Shown here piece by piece: positions 33,266-41,391 of a stretch of DNA of 64,000 bases. The translations under genes were made by a program, and so were the position numbers. Each line of letters begins with the position of its first letter. Positions within the stretch are counted from its first letter, which is position 1. The stretch is from Paraburkholderia panacisoli (GTDB lineage: Bacteria > Pseudomonadota > Gammaproteobacteria > Burkholderiales > Burkholderiaceae), in NCBI RefSeq assembly GCF_008369935.1, contig NZ_VTUZ01000017.1, positions 62,001 through 126,000 of the forward strand, in the 5' to 3' direction. The notes beneath the pieces are model-generated. The model searched no databases. It was not told the origin of the DNA and was given only the letters and a program-made list of their open reading frames with translations.

Positions 33266-34609
33266 ATGTCCACCCAGACAGCACTTGGTCATAGTTTTCC
33301 TACACTTTGCAAACGTTGCGGCGGCGCGTTGTACCGCCAGGTCAACTATTGCCCGTATTGCGGCGCGGCACATCCGCTCGACGAAAGCCCGCATAAACGC
33401 AGCGCGCTTTCCGGCAGCCGCGCCGAAGCGATGAGCCCGGCCGGGCAGCACTTCGACGACGAGCCAGACGTGCGCGGTGAAACCGACCTCACGACTCGCG
33501 CCGCGCATCCCGCCGACGCGCTTGCGCGCCAAGCGGTGCGCCCCACCTCGCTCGTGTCGACCGCTGCGCCAGTTCCACCGCCGCAGGAGTTCGACGACGA
33601 CCCGCCGCCCTATCCTGCGTACAACACGGGACTGACCGCTCGCAAAGTGCTGCTCGCCATTGGGGCGGTTTTCCTGCTCGCTCTCGGGTACGCGCTGTAT
33701 GTGCTGTTCAGCGACAGCAGCGATACGGAAGACAACGTCGGCGATCAGACCACTGTCGCAACTCAGGACGCCCGCTCGACGACCGGCACGATCGCGCCGT
33801 TCGCGGCACCGGCTCAACCCGACCGCCCCGTCGCCACCATCAAGCCTGCGATTTCGGACAACGCGGTAAAGGCCGCGCCGGCCGTCGCGGTCAGACCTGC
33901 AACTCCGGACAACGTCGTCAAGGCCACGCCAGTCGTTCCGGCGACGCCCGCCCCGCCGCCTGCGGTCACCGCGCCGCCGGTGATCGCCGCGCCAGCCAAA
34001 CCGGCGCAGCAGTTCCGCGACGCGTCGCAAGCGTTGCAATCGGCGCGCCTCGCATTCCGCGCCAACGATCTGTCTGCCGCGCAAGCCTCGCTCGCCGCCG
34101 CGCAGTCGCTGCAGCCAGGCAACGCCGATGTGCAGAATCTCGCAGCCGATTTGCGGCCCTTGATCGCGCGCCGCGACAGCGCATTGCAGGCGGCGCAAAC
34201 GTGCGTCGCGCAGCAGTCGTGGCCCTGCGCGCGCCAGCACGCGAACGAAGCGCTCGCCATCGACACCGGCAACGACACGGCGAAGCTCATCCTCGCACGC
34301 GTGATCCGCGAGACTGGCTGGGCGCCGCTCAACCCGCACGCCGGGGGCGCCGCACCGGCTCAAGGCAAGCCGCTCGCGCAAGCGCAGCCCGCCCCGGGAT
34401 CGCAAGCGGTCCAGCTGCAAACGCCGTTGCCTCCAGGCATGCCGGCAAACGACCAACTCATCGCGACCGCGCCGAGCGCAACGGCCGCGGGCGGCGGTGC
34501 AAACGGCAACAGCCTCGTCGCGCACGAACGCGCGATCAAAGGCTCCGGCTGGCACCGCTCGCCGTCGATCGGCGGCAAGCTCGCCGCGAACCCCTCACCC
34601 AGCCAGTAG
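33266..34609 (+). CDS. Zinc-ribbon, single-pass membrane protein with Pro/Ala linker and TPR-like periplasmic domain
   Basis: A 447-residue protein from MSTQTALGHSFPTLCKRCGG. A cytoplasmic zinc ribbon uses Cys15, 18, 29 and 32 (CKRCGG...YCPYCG). An acidic/Pro-rich stretch leads to one TM at about 127-148 (VLLAIGAVFLLALGYALYVL). Beyond it is a low-complexity A/P/V linker with near-repeats (NAVKAAPAV, NVVKATPVV), then a helical region (ASQALQSARLAFRANDLSAA; ALQAAQTCVAQQSWPCARQH) with the spacing of two or three TPR-like hairpins, and a disordered tail. I know of no named function for this layout. It resembles envelope assembly or regulatory scaffolds. Confidence 0.7.
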   Translation: MSTQTALGHSFPTLCKRCGGALYRQVNYCPYCGAAHPLDESPHKRSALSGSRAEAMSPAGQHFDDEPDVRGETDLTTRAAHPADALARQAVRPTSLVSTAAPVPPPQEFDDDPPPYPAYNTGLTARKVLLAIGAVFLLALGYALYVLFSDSSDTEDNVGDQTTVATQDARSTTGTIAPFAAPAQPDRPVATIKPAISDNAVKAAPAVAVRPATPDNVVKATPVVPATPAPPPAVTAPPVIAAPAKPAQQFRDASQALQSARLAFRANDLSAAQASLAAAQSLQPGNADVQNLAADLRPLIARRDSALQAAQTCVAQQSWPCARQHANEALAIDTGNDTAKLILARVIRETGWAPLNPHAGGAAPAQGKPLAQAQPAPGSQAVQLQTPLPPGMPANDQLIATAPSATAAGGGANGNSLVAHERAIKGSGWHRSPSIGGKLAANPSPSQ

Positions 34610-34801
34610 AAACATTGTTTGGATACCGAATTACATAGCAGCTAACGGTGCCGACCGCACACAATATTGTTCGCTCTTTGAGGGGCAACACACGGACACG
34701 GCCGTCGCGGCGCATTGAACATGACATGGCAACCGGCTCACCGGCGCTTCGTGCGCATCGCGCGCGAAGCTGTACAAACCTGACCGAAAGGTAGATAGAC
34801 C

Positions 34802-35890
34802 ATGCTGAAGAGACTTCTGGCAGGATGGCTGGGGCTGGCGCTGATGGTCGTGTCTTCGCTGGGTGGCGCGGCGGAACCGGCGCACTACAAGATCGTCACC
34901 GGGCCGGAGCGCGGCACGTATATCCAGATCGGTCAGGACCTGTCGAAATGGGTGGCGCAGCCGGTGGGGATCGATCTGGACGTGGTGGCGTCGAAGGGCT
35001 CGGCTGAGAACGTGCAGCGCATGCGCTTCGAGCCCGGCGTGAAGCTCGCGCTGGTGCAGTCCGACGTGTACCAGGCCTACATCGACATGGCTAATGCGGG
35101 CAACCCCGACGCGGGTACCACGATCCGGCCGCTGCGGCTCATCATGCCGCTCTACGACGAGGAGATCAACGTCGTGGTGCGCGCGGACTCGCCATTGAAA
35201 ACCCTGACCGACATCAAGGACAAAACCATCAGCGTCGGCCTGATCGGCAGCGGCACTGCGCAGTCGGCCACGACGCTCTATCACCTGATGTTCGGCCAGT
35301 CGATTCCCGAGCAGAACGTCGTGCACCTGAGCAACGAGGACGCACTGGCCGCGCTGATCGTGAAAAAGGTGGACGTGGCGATCATCGTGGTCGGGCAGCC
35401 AGCGAAGCTGTTCAACGACATGAATCCCGAACTGCTGCAACAGATCCGCCTGCTGCGAGTCGATCCCGCCGCGCCGGAAACGGCGCGCGCCAAGCAAACC
35501 TACTTCCCCGCGACGATCCGCGCGACCAGCTATCCGACCTGGCTCAAGGAAGACGTCCCCACGCTGACCGTGAAGGCTTTTCTCGTCACCTACGATTACG
35601 GCTTGCGCGATACCGTCGGCAATCTGAATCGTTTTGCCGACTCGCTGTGCGCAAACTTCGACAATCTGCAGGAGCACGGGCATCCGAAATGGAAGCAGGT
35701 GAAGCTCGAATTGCCGACGCTCGTGCGCGGCTGGAAATACTACGGGCCGGTCGAGAAGCACTTGCGCGCGTGTCTGACGAACAGGAGCGCGGCAATGAGC
35801 GCCACGGCCGCCACGGCCGCCACGCAAGGAACACCGAAACCGCGTCCCACCTGCACCGAGCAGGAACGCCTGCTTCTGCTGTGCAAGTAG
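34802..35890 (+). CDS. TAXI-family TRAP-type solute-binding protein (orphan)
   Basis: A 362-residue exported protein: signal peptide LAGWLGLALMVVSSLGGAAE, then the TAXI pattern HYKIVTGPERGTYIQIGQDL, DLDVVASKGSAENVQRMRF, LALVQSDVYQAYIDM, SVGLIGSGTAQSATTLYHLM and DVAIIVVGQPAKLFNDM. TAXI proteins deliver solutes (for example glutamate or 2-oxoglutarate) to a fused TRAP permease. No permease gene is near, on either side. The C-terminal ~40 residues, Ala/Thr-rich then Cys-containing (RPTCTEQERLLLLCK), are not part of the usual domain. A ribosome site (GAAAGG) precedes the ATG. Confidence 0.85.
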   Translation: MLKRLLAGWLGLALMVVSSLGGAAEPAHYKIVTGPERGTYIQIGQDLSKWVAQPVGIDLDVVASKGSAENVQRMRFEPGVKLALVQSDVYQAYIDMANAGNPDAGTTIRPLRLIMPLYDEEINVVVRADSPLKTLTDIKDKTISVGLIGSGTAQSATTLYHLMFGQSIPEQNVVHLSNEDALAALIVKKVDVAIIVVGQPAKLFNDMNPELLQQIRLLRVDPAAPETARAKQTYFPATIRATSYPTWLKEDVPTLTVKAFLVTYDYGLRDTVGNLNRFADSLCANFDNLQEHGHPKWKQVKLELPTLVRGWKYYGPVEKHLRACLTNRSAAMSATAATAATQGTPKPRPTCTEQERLLLLCK

Positions 35891-35920
35891 CGTCGGCTCG
35901 ATAGCGGGACGCGCGCGCGT

Positions 35921-37369
35921 TCAGGCGCGCGCCCGCTCCTTTGCGCCTGACACGCCCGACACGGCCGACGCTTCCATCGCCCGTTGCAACGCCTCGTACA
36001 CCTTCGGCCGGTTGCATTGCGATACGTTAAAGCGCAGAAAACCCGCCGCCGATTGCGACGCGCTGAACACGTTGCCCGGCGCGAACACCACGTTGTCGGC
36101 GAGCGCGTGACGCGCGACATCGGCGGCATCGAGCGAATCGGGCAGACGCGCCCACACGAAGATGCCGCCGCGCGGGCGCGTCCAGATGTCGAGGCCCGCG
36201 TAGCCCAGGCGCCTGATCGTCTCGCCCATTGCGTCGGCGAGCTTCGCGCGCATTCCTTCCACGTGGCGCCGGTAAGTGCCGTCCACCAGCATGCGGTGCA
36301 CGACGCTCGCCGCGAGCTGGCCGTTGCCGAACGTCGTAGCCAGCTTCAGATCGATCAGCGGCTCGATCCATTCGGCGCGCGCGGCGATGTAGCCGCAACG
36401 CACCGCAGCGGACAAGGTCTTCGAAAAGCTGCCGATCGACACCACGCGCGCGAGCCCGTCGAACGCGGCAAGACGCGGCGCGGCTTCGTCTTCGAAGTCG
36501 GCGAAGATATCGTCCTCGACGATCAGCAGATCGTGCTCGCCCGCGAGCTTCAGCAGCCGATGCGCGACAGCCGGCGCAAGGGTCGCGCCGGTCGGATTGT
36601 GGATCGCCGAATTGGTCACGTACAAGCGCGGACGATGCTCGGTCAGCACCCGCTCGAAGGCTGCGAGATCGGGCCCGGACGGCGTGTACGGCACGCTCAC
36701 GACGCGCGCGCGATGCGCGCGCAGCAGCGCCTGAAAATTGAAGTAGCACGGATCGTCGATCAGCACGGTGTCGCCCGGTTCGAGCAGGAAGCGGCACACC
36801 AGATCGAGCGCATGCGTGCCGCCGTCGGTCAGCACGATCTGCTCGGGCGGCGCCTCCACGCCATGCTGCGCAAGCCGCCACGCGAGCTGCTGGCGCAGCG
36901 CGGGCAAGCCGCCCGGGCTCGCGTAGTCGGCGAGCGGCGAATGCGGATCGCGCGCCACCGCGCGCAATGCGCGGCGCACGCCGTCTTCCGGCAGCCATGA
37001 CGGCGGCATCCAGCCGCAACCGGGCTTCAGCACTTTCGCGCCGGTCTCCAGCGACTGGCGCGTGAGCCACAACGGATCGACCTCGCGGTCCAGACGCGGT
37101 CCGAGATCGGCGAGCGCGAACGGCGGCGCATGCCCCGACACGAAAAACCCGGACCCGCGCCGCGCGACGATCACCCCTTCCGCGACCAGCCTGTCGTAGG
37201 CTTCGACCACGGTCGACTTCGATACGCCGAGTGTCTCGGTCATTGCGCGAATCGACGGCACGCGGGCGCCCGGCATCAGCAAGCGGCTTGCAATGCGCTC
37301 GCGCAAGCTGTCCATCACCGTGCCGACGCGCGTGCCCGATGTAGCTCGACTGTTCTCACCTTCCGCCAT
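35921..37369 (-). CDS. MocR-type regulator (GntR HTH fused to class I aminotransferase)
   Basis: A 482-residue fusion. Residues about 18-85 are a GntR winged helix (LRERIASRLLMPGARVPSIR; LGVSKSTVVEAYDRLVAEGV). Residues about 110-470 are a fold-type-I PLP aminotransferase domain: GGTHALDLVCRFLLEPGD, DDPCYFNFQALL, TNSAIHNPTGATL and the PLP lysine in GSFSKTLSAAVRCGYI. MocR proteins use PLP or its adducts as effectors. It is divergent from an EamA-type exporter at 37484, which it probably activates. Its 3' end shares an inverted repeat with the downstream end of the convergent TAXI gene. Confidence 0.93.
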   Translation of the reverse strand: MAEGENSRATSGTRVGTVMDSLRERIASRLLMPGARVPSIRAMTETLGVSKSTVVEAYDRLVAEGVIVARRGSGFFVSGHAPPFALADLGPRLDREVDPLWLTRQSLETGAKVLKPGCGWMPPSWLPEDGVRRALRAVARDPHSPLADYASPGGLPALRQQLAWRLAQHGVEAPPEQIVLTDGGTHALDLVCRFLLEPGDTVLIDDPCYFNFQALLRAHRARVVSVPYTPSGPDLAAFERVLTEHRPRLYVTNSAIHNPTGATLAPAVAHRLLKLAGEHDLLIVEDDIFADFEDEAAPRLAAFDGLARVVSIGSFSKTLSAAVRCGYIAARAEWIEPLIDLKLATTFGNGQLAASVVHRMLVDGTYRRHVEGMRAKLADAMGETIRRLGYAGLDIWTRPRGGIFVWARLPDSLDAADVARHALADNVVFAPGNVFSASQSAAGFLRFNVSQCNRPKVYEALQRAMEASAVSGVSGAKERARA

Positions 37370-37370
37370 C

Positions 37371-37412
37371 TGTACTGCTCCATGTTCCGTACAGTTCGTA
37401 CAAAGTGTACTG
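37371..37412. promoter_or_regulatory. Candidate MocR binding region with repeated TGTAC elements
   Basis: Between the divergent MocR gene and the EamA exporter gene lie TGTACTG (37371-37377), CGTACAG (37388-37394), CGTACAAAG (37397-37405) and TGTACTG (37406-37412). MocR regulators bind two direct repeats plus an inverted half site near the -35 of the target, and this cluster fits. Only position and repetition support it. Confidence 0.5.
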
Positions 37413-37483
37413 ATCTGTAGCTTACCGTTTTTGGCGGCAAAGCGGATGCTATACGTTCTATTTCATGGCCGTGGACTCTTCAG

Positions 37484-38371
37484 ATGGACAAGACAACGAA
37501 CGGCTGGCTGAGCGGCCTCGCAGGCGTATTGATTTTCAGCGGCTCGCTGCCGGCCACGCGTCTTGCCGTCCAAGGACTCGACCCAGTCTTCCTGACCGTC
37601 GCGCGCGCCACGATTGCAGGGACGCTTGGCCTGTTGCTGTTGCTGGTGTTCCGTCAGACGCGCCCCGCCCGCCGCGATGTGATTCCGCTGGTGGTGGTCG
37701 CGCTCGGCGTGGTGGTCGGCTTTCCGCTGCTGACGGCCTTGGCGCTGCGCCACGTGAGTTCCGCGCATGCGGTCGTATTCGTCGGGCTTCTGCCGCTCGC
37801 CACCGCGATCTTCGGTGTGCTGCGCGGCGGCGAGCGTCCGCAACCGGCGTTCTGGCTGTTCTCGGCGCTCGGCAGCGGCGCGGTGGTCGCATTCGCCTTG
37901 CGCCACGGCCTCGACGCATCGCCGGTCGGCGACGCGCTGATGCTGGCCGCGATCGTCGTCTGCGGGCTGGGCTATGCCGAAGGCGCGCGCCTGTCGCGGC
38001 ACCTGGGCGGCTGGCAGGTGATCTCGTGGGCACTGGTGCTGTCGCTGCCGCTCATGCTGCCGCTCGCATGGTGGACCCGGCCCGCTTCGTTCGACGGAAT
38101 CAGCCATGCGGCGCTGTGGGGCCTCGCCTACGTGTCGCTGTTCAGCATGCTGATCGGCTTCGTGTTCTGGTATCGCGGGCTGGCGCTCGGCGGCATCGCC
38201 GCAGTGGGACAGCTGCAGTTGCTGCAGCCGTTCTTCGGGCTGCTGCTCGCCGGCTTGCTGCTGCACGAGCAGGTGCCGCCCGCGATGATTCTGGTCACCG
38301 TCGTGGTGGTGGCCTGCGTGGCGGGCGCGCGGCGTTTCTCGCGAACCGCGCCGGTGCGGCCGGCGGTTTGA
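37484..38371 (+). CDS. EamA/DMT-superfamily exporter (10 TM)
   Basis: A 295-residue membrane protein with about ten hydrophobic helices in two EamA halves: WLSGLAGVLIFSGSLPATRL at the start of the first and DALMLAAIVVCGLGYAEGAR at the start of the second, with LRHVSSAHAVVFVGLLPLAT and GGIAAVGQLQLLQPFFGLLL as the conserved helix pairs. Family members export amino acids, purines or metabolites. Divergence from a MocR-type regulator suggests the cargo is an amine, amino acid or PLP-related compound. It is monocistronic. Confidence 0.9.
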   Translation: MDKTTNGWLSGLAGVLIFSGSLPATRLAVQGLDPVFLTVARATIAGTLGLLLLLVFRQTRPARRDVIPLVVVALGVVVGFPLLTALALRHVSSAHAVVFVGLLPLATAIFGVLRGGERPQPAFWLFSALGSGAVVAFALRHGLDASPVGDALMLAAIVVCGLGYAEGARLSRHLGGWQVISWALVLSLPLMLPLAWWTRPASFDGISHAALWGLAYVSLFSMLIGFVFWYRGLALGGIAAVGQLQLLQPFFGLLLAGLLLHEQVPPAMILVTVVVVACVAGARRFSRTAPVRPAV

Positions 38372-38515
38372 ACAGAGCACAGGCGAGGTTTGCGGTTGCG
38401 CCACGCGCGCCGCTGCTGCCGCACTTACCGCGAGTTGCATGCGCGACCGACACGGGCAGCCGGTTGAATATGTCATCATCCCGATGATCGACCCACCACC
38501 GCGCCGCGACTCACA

Positions 38516-39418
38516 ATGCCGACCGCTTTTGCTCAAACCGTAGAAGCCCGCTTTGCCGAACTCACGCCGACCTCCAAGCGCGTCGCCAGCTACATGCTCG
38601 CGAACCTCGACCGGCTCGGCCTCGAAAACGCCGATCAGATCGCGCAGCAAGCCGGCACCAGCGGCATCTCGGTCGGGCGCTTCCTGCGCAGCATCGGCTA
38701 TCGGAATCTCGACGATCTCAAGCGCGAATTGCGCGGCGCGCAGGAGCGTCCGTGGCTGATCACCGACCGGCTCGACGCGTTCCGCCGCGCGGCCGGCACC
38801 GTCAGTCAAGCAGACGAAACCGCCACGCACGCCAGCGCGCCGACCGCTCATCAAGCGGCGCTCGCCCATTCGCTCGAACTCGAGACCGGCGCAATCCAGC
38901 ATGTCTACCAGCTCGCGCAATCGCCGGTGTTCGCCCGCGTGGCGGAGCGCATTGCGAACGCCGACGCCGTCTACATCCTCGGCATTCAATCCACGCGCGG
39001 CATCAGCAACGCGTTCTATAGCTACCTCGAATACATCCGCCCGCGCGTGTTCTATTCCGATGGCATGTCGGGCTCATATGTCGACTCGTTGAACTCGGAA
39101 TTCAAGTCGCCGTACCTGATCGTCACCGACACCCGCGCTTACTCGAAGGCGGCGCGCCGCTATTGCGAGGCCGCCGCGCGTCGCGGCCTGCCGTTCGCGC
39201 TCGTCACCGACATCTACTGTCCGTGGGCGCGCGATTTCGAGGGCGATCTGCTGCAGGTGAAGACCGACGTCGGACAGTTCTGGGATTCGCTCGCGCCGCT
39301 CACCTGCCTGTTCAATCTGCTGATCTCGGCGATCGTGGAACGGCTCGGGCCGGCAATCGACGAACGCGTCGCGCGAAACCGGCAATTGCAAAGCGAGTTC
39401 GATCAGTTCGATTTGTGA
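38516..39418 (+). CDS. RpiR/MurR-family transcriptional regulator (HTH plus SIS)
   Basis: A 300-residue regulator. The N-terminal RpiR HTH domain covers residues about 1-77 (ARFAELTPTSKRVASYMLAN; ADQIAQQAGTSGISVGRFLR). Residues about 120-270 form a SIS phosphosugar-binding domain (ADAVYILGIQSTRGISNAFY; YLIVTDTRAYSKAARRYCEA). RpiR regulators sense sugar phosphates. No sugar operon adjoins it; the nearest genes are the EamA exporter upstream and a GNAT acetyltransferase downstream. Confidence 0.9.
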   Translation: MPTAFAQTVEARFAELTPTSKRVASYMLANLDRLGLENADQIAQQAGTSGISVGRFLRSIGYRNLDDLKRELRGAQERPWLITDRLDAFRRAAGTVSQADETATHASAPTAHQAALAHSLELETGAIQHVYQLAQSPVFARVAERIANADAVYILGIQSTRGISNAFYSYLEYIRPRVFYSDGMSGSYVDSLNSEFKSPYLIVTDTRAYSKAARRYCEAAARRGLPFALVTDIYCPWARDFEGDLLQVKTDVGQFWDSLAPLTCLFNLLISAIVERLGPAIDERVARNRQLQSEFDQFDL

Positions 39419-39564
39419 AGCGCGCCGCTTCGTTCGACGCGGAAATCGCACCACGACAACGGCAAGCGCCCATTGCGCCGATTTTTGACGCGCTTCAAAT
39501 CGGCGCGCGCGGCAGCGCATAGTAATACGTCTCGTCCTATTCTCCGGCCACGACAGGAACATGT

Positions 39565-40212
39565 ATGAGTAACACCCACCCCGCGCCGTCGCCTTCCGCA
39601 GCAATGGACGCAACCAGCGGCAGCCCGGTCGCCGCCGCGCGAATCCGCGACGCCAGTGAAGCCGATCTCCCGGCGATTCAGGCAATCTACGCGCACCATG
39701 TCCTGACCGGCGTCGCGTCGTTCGAAGAAACGCCGCCTTCCGTCGACGATCTGCGCGCGCGGCTCGCGTCGGTGCGCAGCCACGGCTTGCCGTACATGAT
39801 CGCGGAAATCGATGGCCAGGTCGCCGGCTATTGCTACGCGACGCCCTACCGGCCCCGCGCCGCGTATCGCAACACGATCGAAGATTCGATCTACGTGAGC
39901 AACGCCTATCGCGGACGCGGTATCGGCCGCGTGTTGCTGCAGGCGCTGATCGAGCGCTGCGAAGCCGGGCCGTGGCGTCAGATGGTCGCCGTGATCGCCG
40001 ACGGCGGCAGCGGCGGTTCGCTGTCGTTGCACCAGCAGTTGGGCTTCGAGTTGACGGGCACGTTGAAGGCGGTGGGCTTCAAGCACGGCCGCTGGCTCGA
40101 CACCACGCTGATGCAGCGCACGCTAGGCCGCGGCGACTCCACCGTGCCCGACGACGTGGCCGGCGATGTGGCCGGCGATGTGGCCGATAGCGCGGCGCAG
40201 CGGCGCGGCTGA
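39565..40212 (+). CDS. GNAT-family N-acetyltransferase (phosphinothricin acetyltransferase-like)
   Basis: A 215-residue enzyme. After a ~25-residue polar leader comes the GNAT fold: ARIRDASEADLPAIQAIYAH, SFEETPPSVDDLRARL, and the acetyl-CoA loop YVSNAYRGRGIGRVLLQALI, ending VGFKHGRWLDTTLMQRTLG. This set of motifs is that of the Pat/Bar group, which acetylates phosphinothricin, methionine sulfone or similar amines. The C-terminus has an added repeat DVAGDVAGDVAD, coded by three GTGGCCGGCGAT-like units, probably a slipped-strand expansion with no functional meaning. Confidence 0.9.
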   Translation: MSNTHPAPSPSAAMDATSGSPVAAARIRDASEADLPAIQAIYAHHVLTGVASFEETPPSVDDLRARLASVRSHGLPYMIAEIDGQVAGYCYATPYRPRAAYRNTIEDSIYVSNAYRGRGIGRVLLQALIERCEAGPWRQMVAVIADGGSGGSLSLHQQLGFELTGTLKAVGFKHGRWLDTTLMQRTLGRGDSTVPDDVAGDVAGDVADSAAQRRG

Positions 40213-40286
40213 GGCACCACCGCGCTGGTGGCTCGCCTCGCCGCCGTATTGGCCACCAGGTTGGCCACCGCGTTAAAAATCCCGCG

Positions 40287-40530
40287 ATGCCCAAGACGCC
40301 GCTCTCTCCGCCTTCGCCCGCAGGCTCCATCGAACCGGCAATCGCCACACCTCGCGACGAATACACCGTAGAGGAACTCGCCGCATGCGCGTCATGAGCA
40401 TGCGTCGGCGCGATTCATCATGCCGCTGCGCGACCGCTGCGTGGGTCCGGCTTCGGCGCCTGGACTAAAAGGCTGGATCGGCGCGTACCAGCCTATCGAA
40501 ATCGATGCGGGCCATCGGGTCGTGCTGCGC
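40287..40530 (+). pseudogene. Remnant of a MerR-family regulator gene (frameshifted, truncated)
   Basis: From the ATG at 40287 the frame reads a Pro-rich leader then DEYTVEELAACAS before TGA at 40395. This matches the N-terminal helix of MerR proteins of the type (E)YTVDELARAA. Shortly after, in the next frame, comes ASARFIMPLRDRCVGP and LKGWIGAYQPIEIDAG, resembling the following MerR segment (R-x-Y-R-D-R-G-x-L-P-P-x-x-L-K-G-R-I-G-x-Y). The rest of the protein is missing. I read this as a decayed MerR gene next to the glycolipid-binding gene; the match is by eye. Confidence 0.4.
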
Positions 40531-40577
40531 GAGCCCGAGCGCTTCGTCGCCGGGCATCGGGAAGACAGCAGCAACGG

Positions 40578-41132
40578 TCAACGCATGCGCGGCAAGCGTG
40601 TGAACAAGGTCGGGTAGTCGATCACGAGGCCGTCATGGTCGACCTGCATGTTCGCCGTGAAGTTGCGGAAGATGCCCTCGTAGCGATACTCGCGATGCAA
40701 CGCGATACACGAGTACGCCTGTTCGACGCGCGTGACCTGCAAATCCGGCGTCGAGATATAAGCGACTGAAATCGGCTGACGCTCGCCCTCGGCCAGTTGT
40801 AGTCGGCGGATCGGCAGCGTGTTGGTGAACGGCGTCGCGGCGATGTCGATGTCGACGCAGCCTTCGATCGTGCTCAGCACGAGGCCGTGGCCGTCGTGCC
40901 AATGGCCGGCGCCGTCGCCGTGCAACTCCAGTTCCGCGCCGCCGACGATCTTCAGCCACGCATGCCGCGTGCGCCAATGCTCGTCACAGCGCACCGTGTA
41001 GTGCAACCCGTACGCATGACCGTAGCGCTGCCCGACCACCACGCTCTCCACCGCGAAGCCGTCCGCGTGCTCGTCGAACGCCAGATGCTCGATACCGTCG
41101 CCCTCTTCCGATACCCACCGTAGTTCACGCAT
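40578..41132 (-). CDS. Putative glycolipid-binding domain protein
   Basis: A 184-residue single-domain protein beginning MRELRWVSEEGDGIEHLAFD. The beta-rich sequence with VVVGQRYGHAYGLHYTVRCD, WLKIVGGAELELHGDGAGHW, CVDIDIAATPFTNTLPIRRL and YRYEGIFRNFTANMQVDHDG is that of the glycolipid-binding-like family (first noted in a Pseudomonas aeruginosa lipid-binding protein). No signal peptide is seen, so it is probably cytoplasmic. No catalytic motif is evident. It is monocistronic and its 3' end abuts a decayed MerR gene. Confidence 0.8.
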   Translation of the reverse strand: MRELRWVSEEGDGIEHLAFDEHADGFAVESVVVGQRYGHAYGLHYTVRCDEHWRTRHAWLKIVGGAELELHGDGAGHWHDGHGLVLSTIEGCVDIDIAATPFTNTLPIRRLQLAEGERQPISVAYISTPDLQVTRVEQAYSCIALHREYRYEGIFRNFTANMQVDHDGLVIDYPTLFTRLPRMR

Positions 41133-41391
41133 CGATCTGTCTCCTCGGGAAACGGCGCGGCCTGCGCCGGGCGAGACTATCGTAGCGCGAAAGATCGCCG
41201 TGCGGCGACGTAGCGCGCGATGCGCAGGTGTTGCAAATAACCACTATCAACCCGCGATGATGCCCGATAAGGCGTAGCTGGCCTATGCTCGCGGTTCGCC
41301 CTCAACCGGACCGACCGCCGTGCCGCGCCGACGCTCGCGTTGCGGGCGGGCACGGCATCATCGAGAGCCCATCATCGAGCCGCCGTAAACC

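Noticed and set aside
35902..35934. Hairpin GCGGG...GCGCGC / GCGCGCG...CCCGC between the TAXI and MocR genes
   Set aside because: It overlaps the MocR stop codon region and has no T-run; simple GC-repeat sequence makes such stems likely by chance.
40141..40212. GTGGCCGGCGAT triple repeat in the GNAT gene
   Set aside because: A short in-frame slippage repeat at the C-terminus; no sign of phase-variation length or function.
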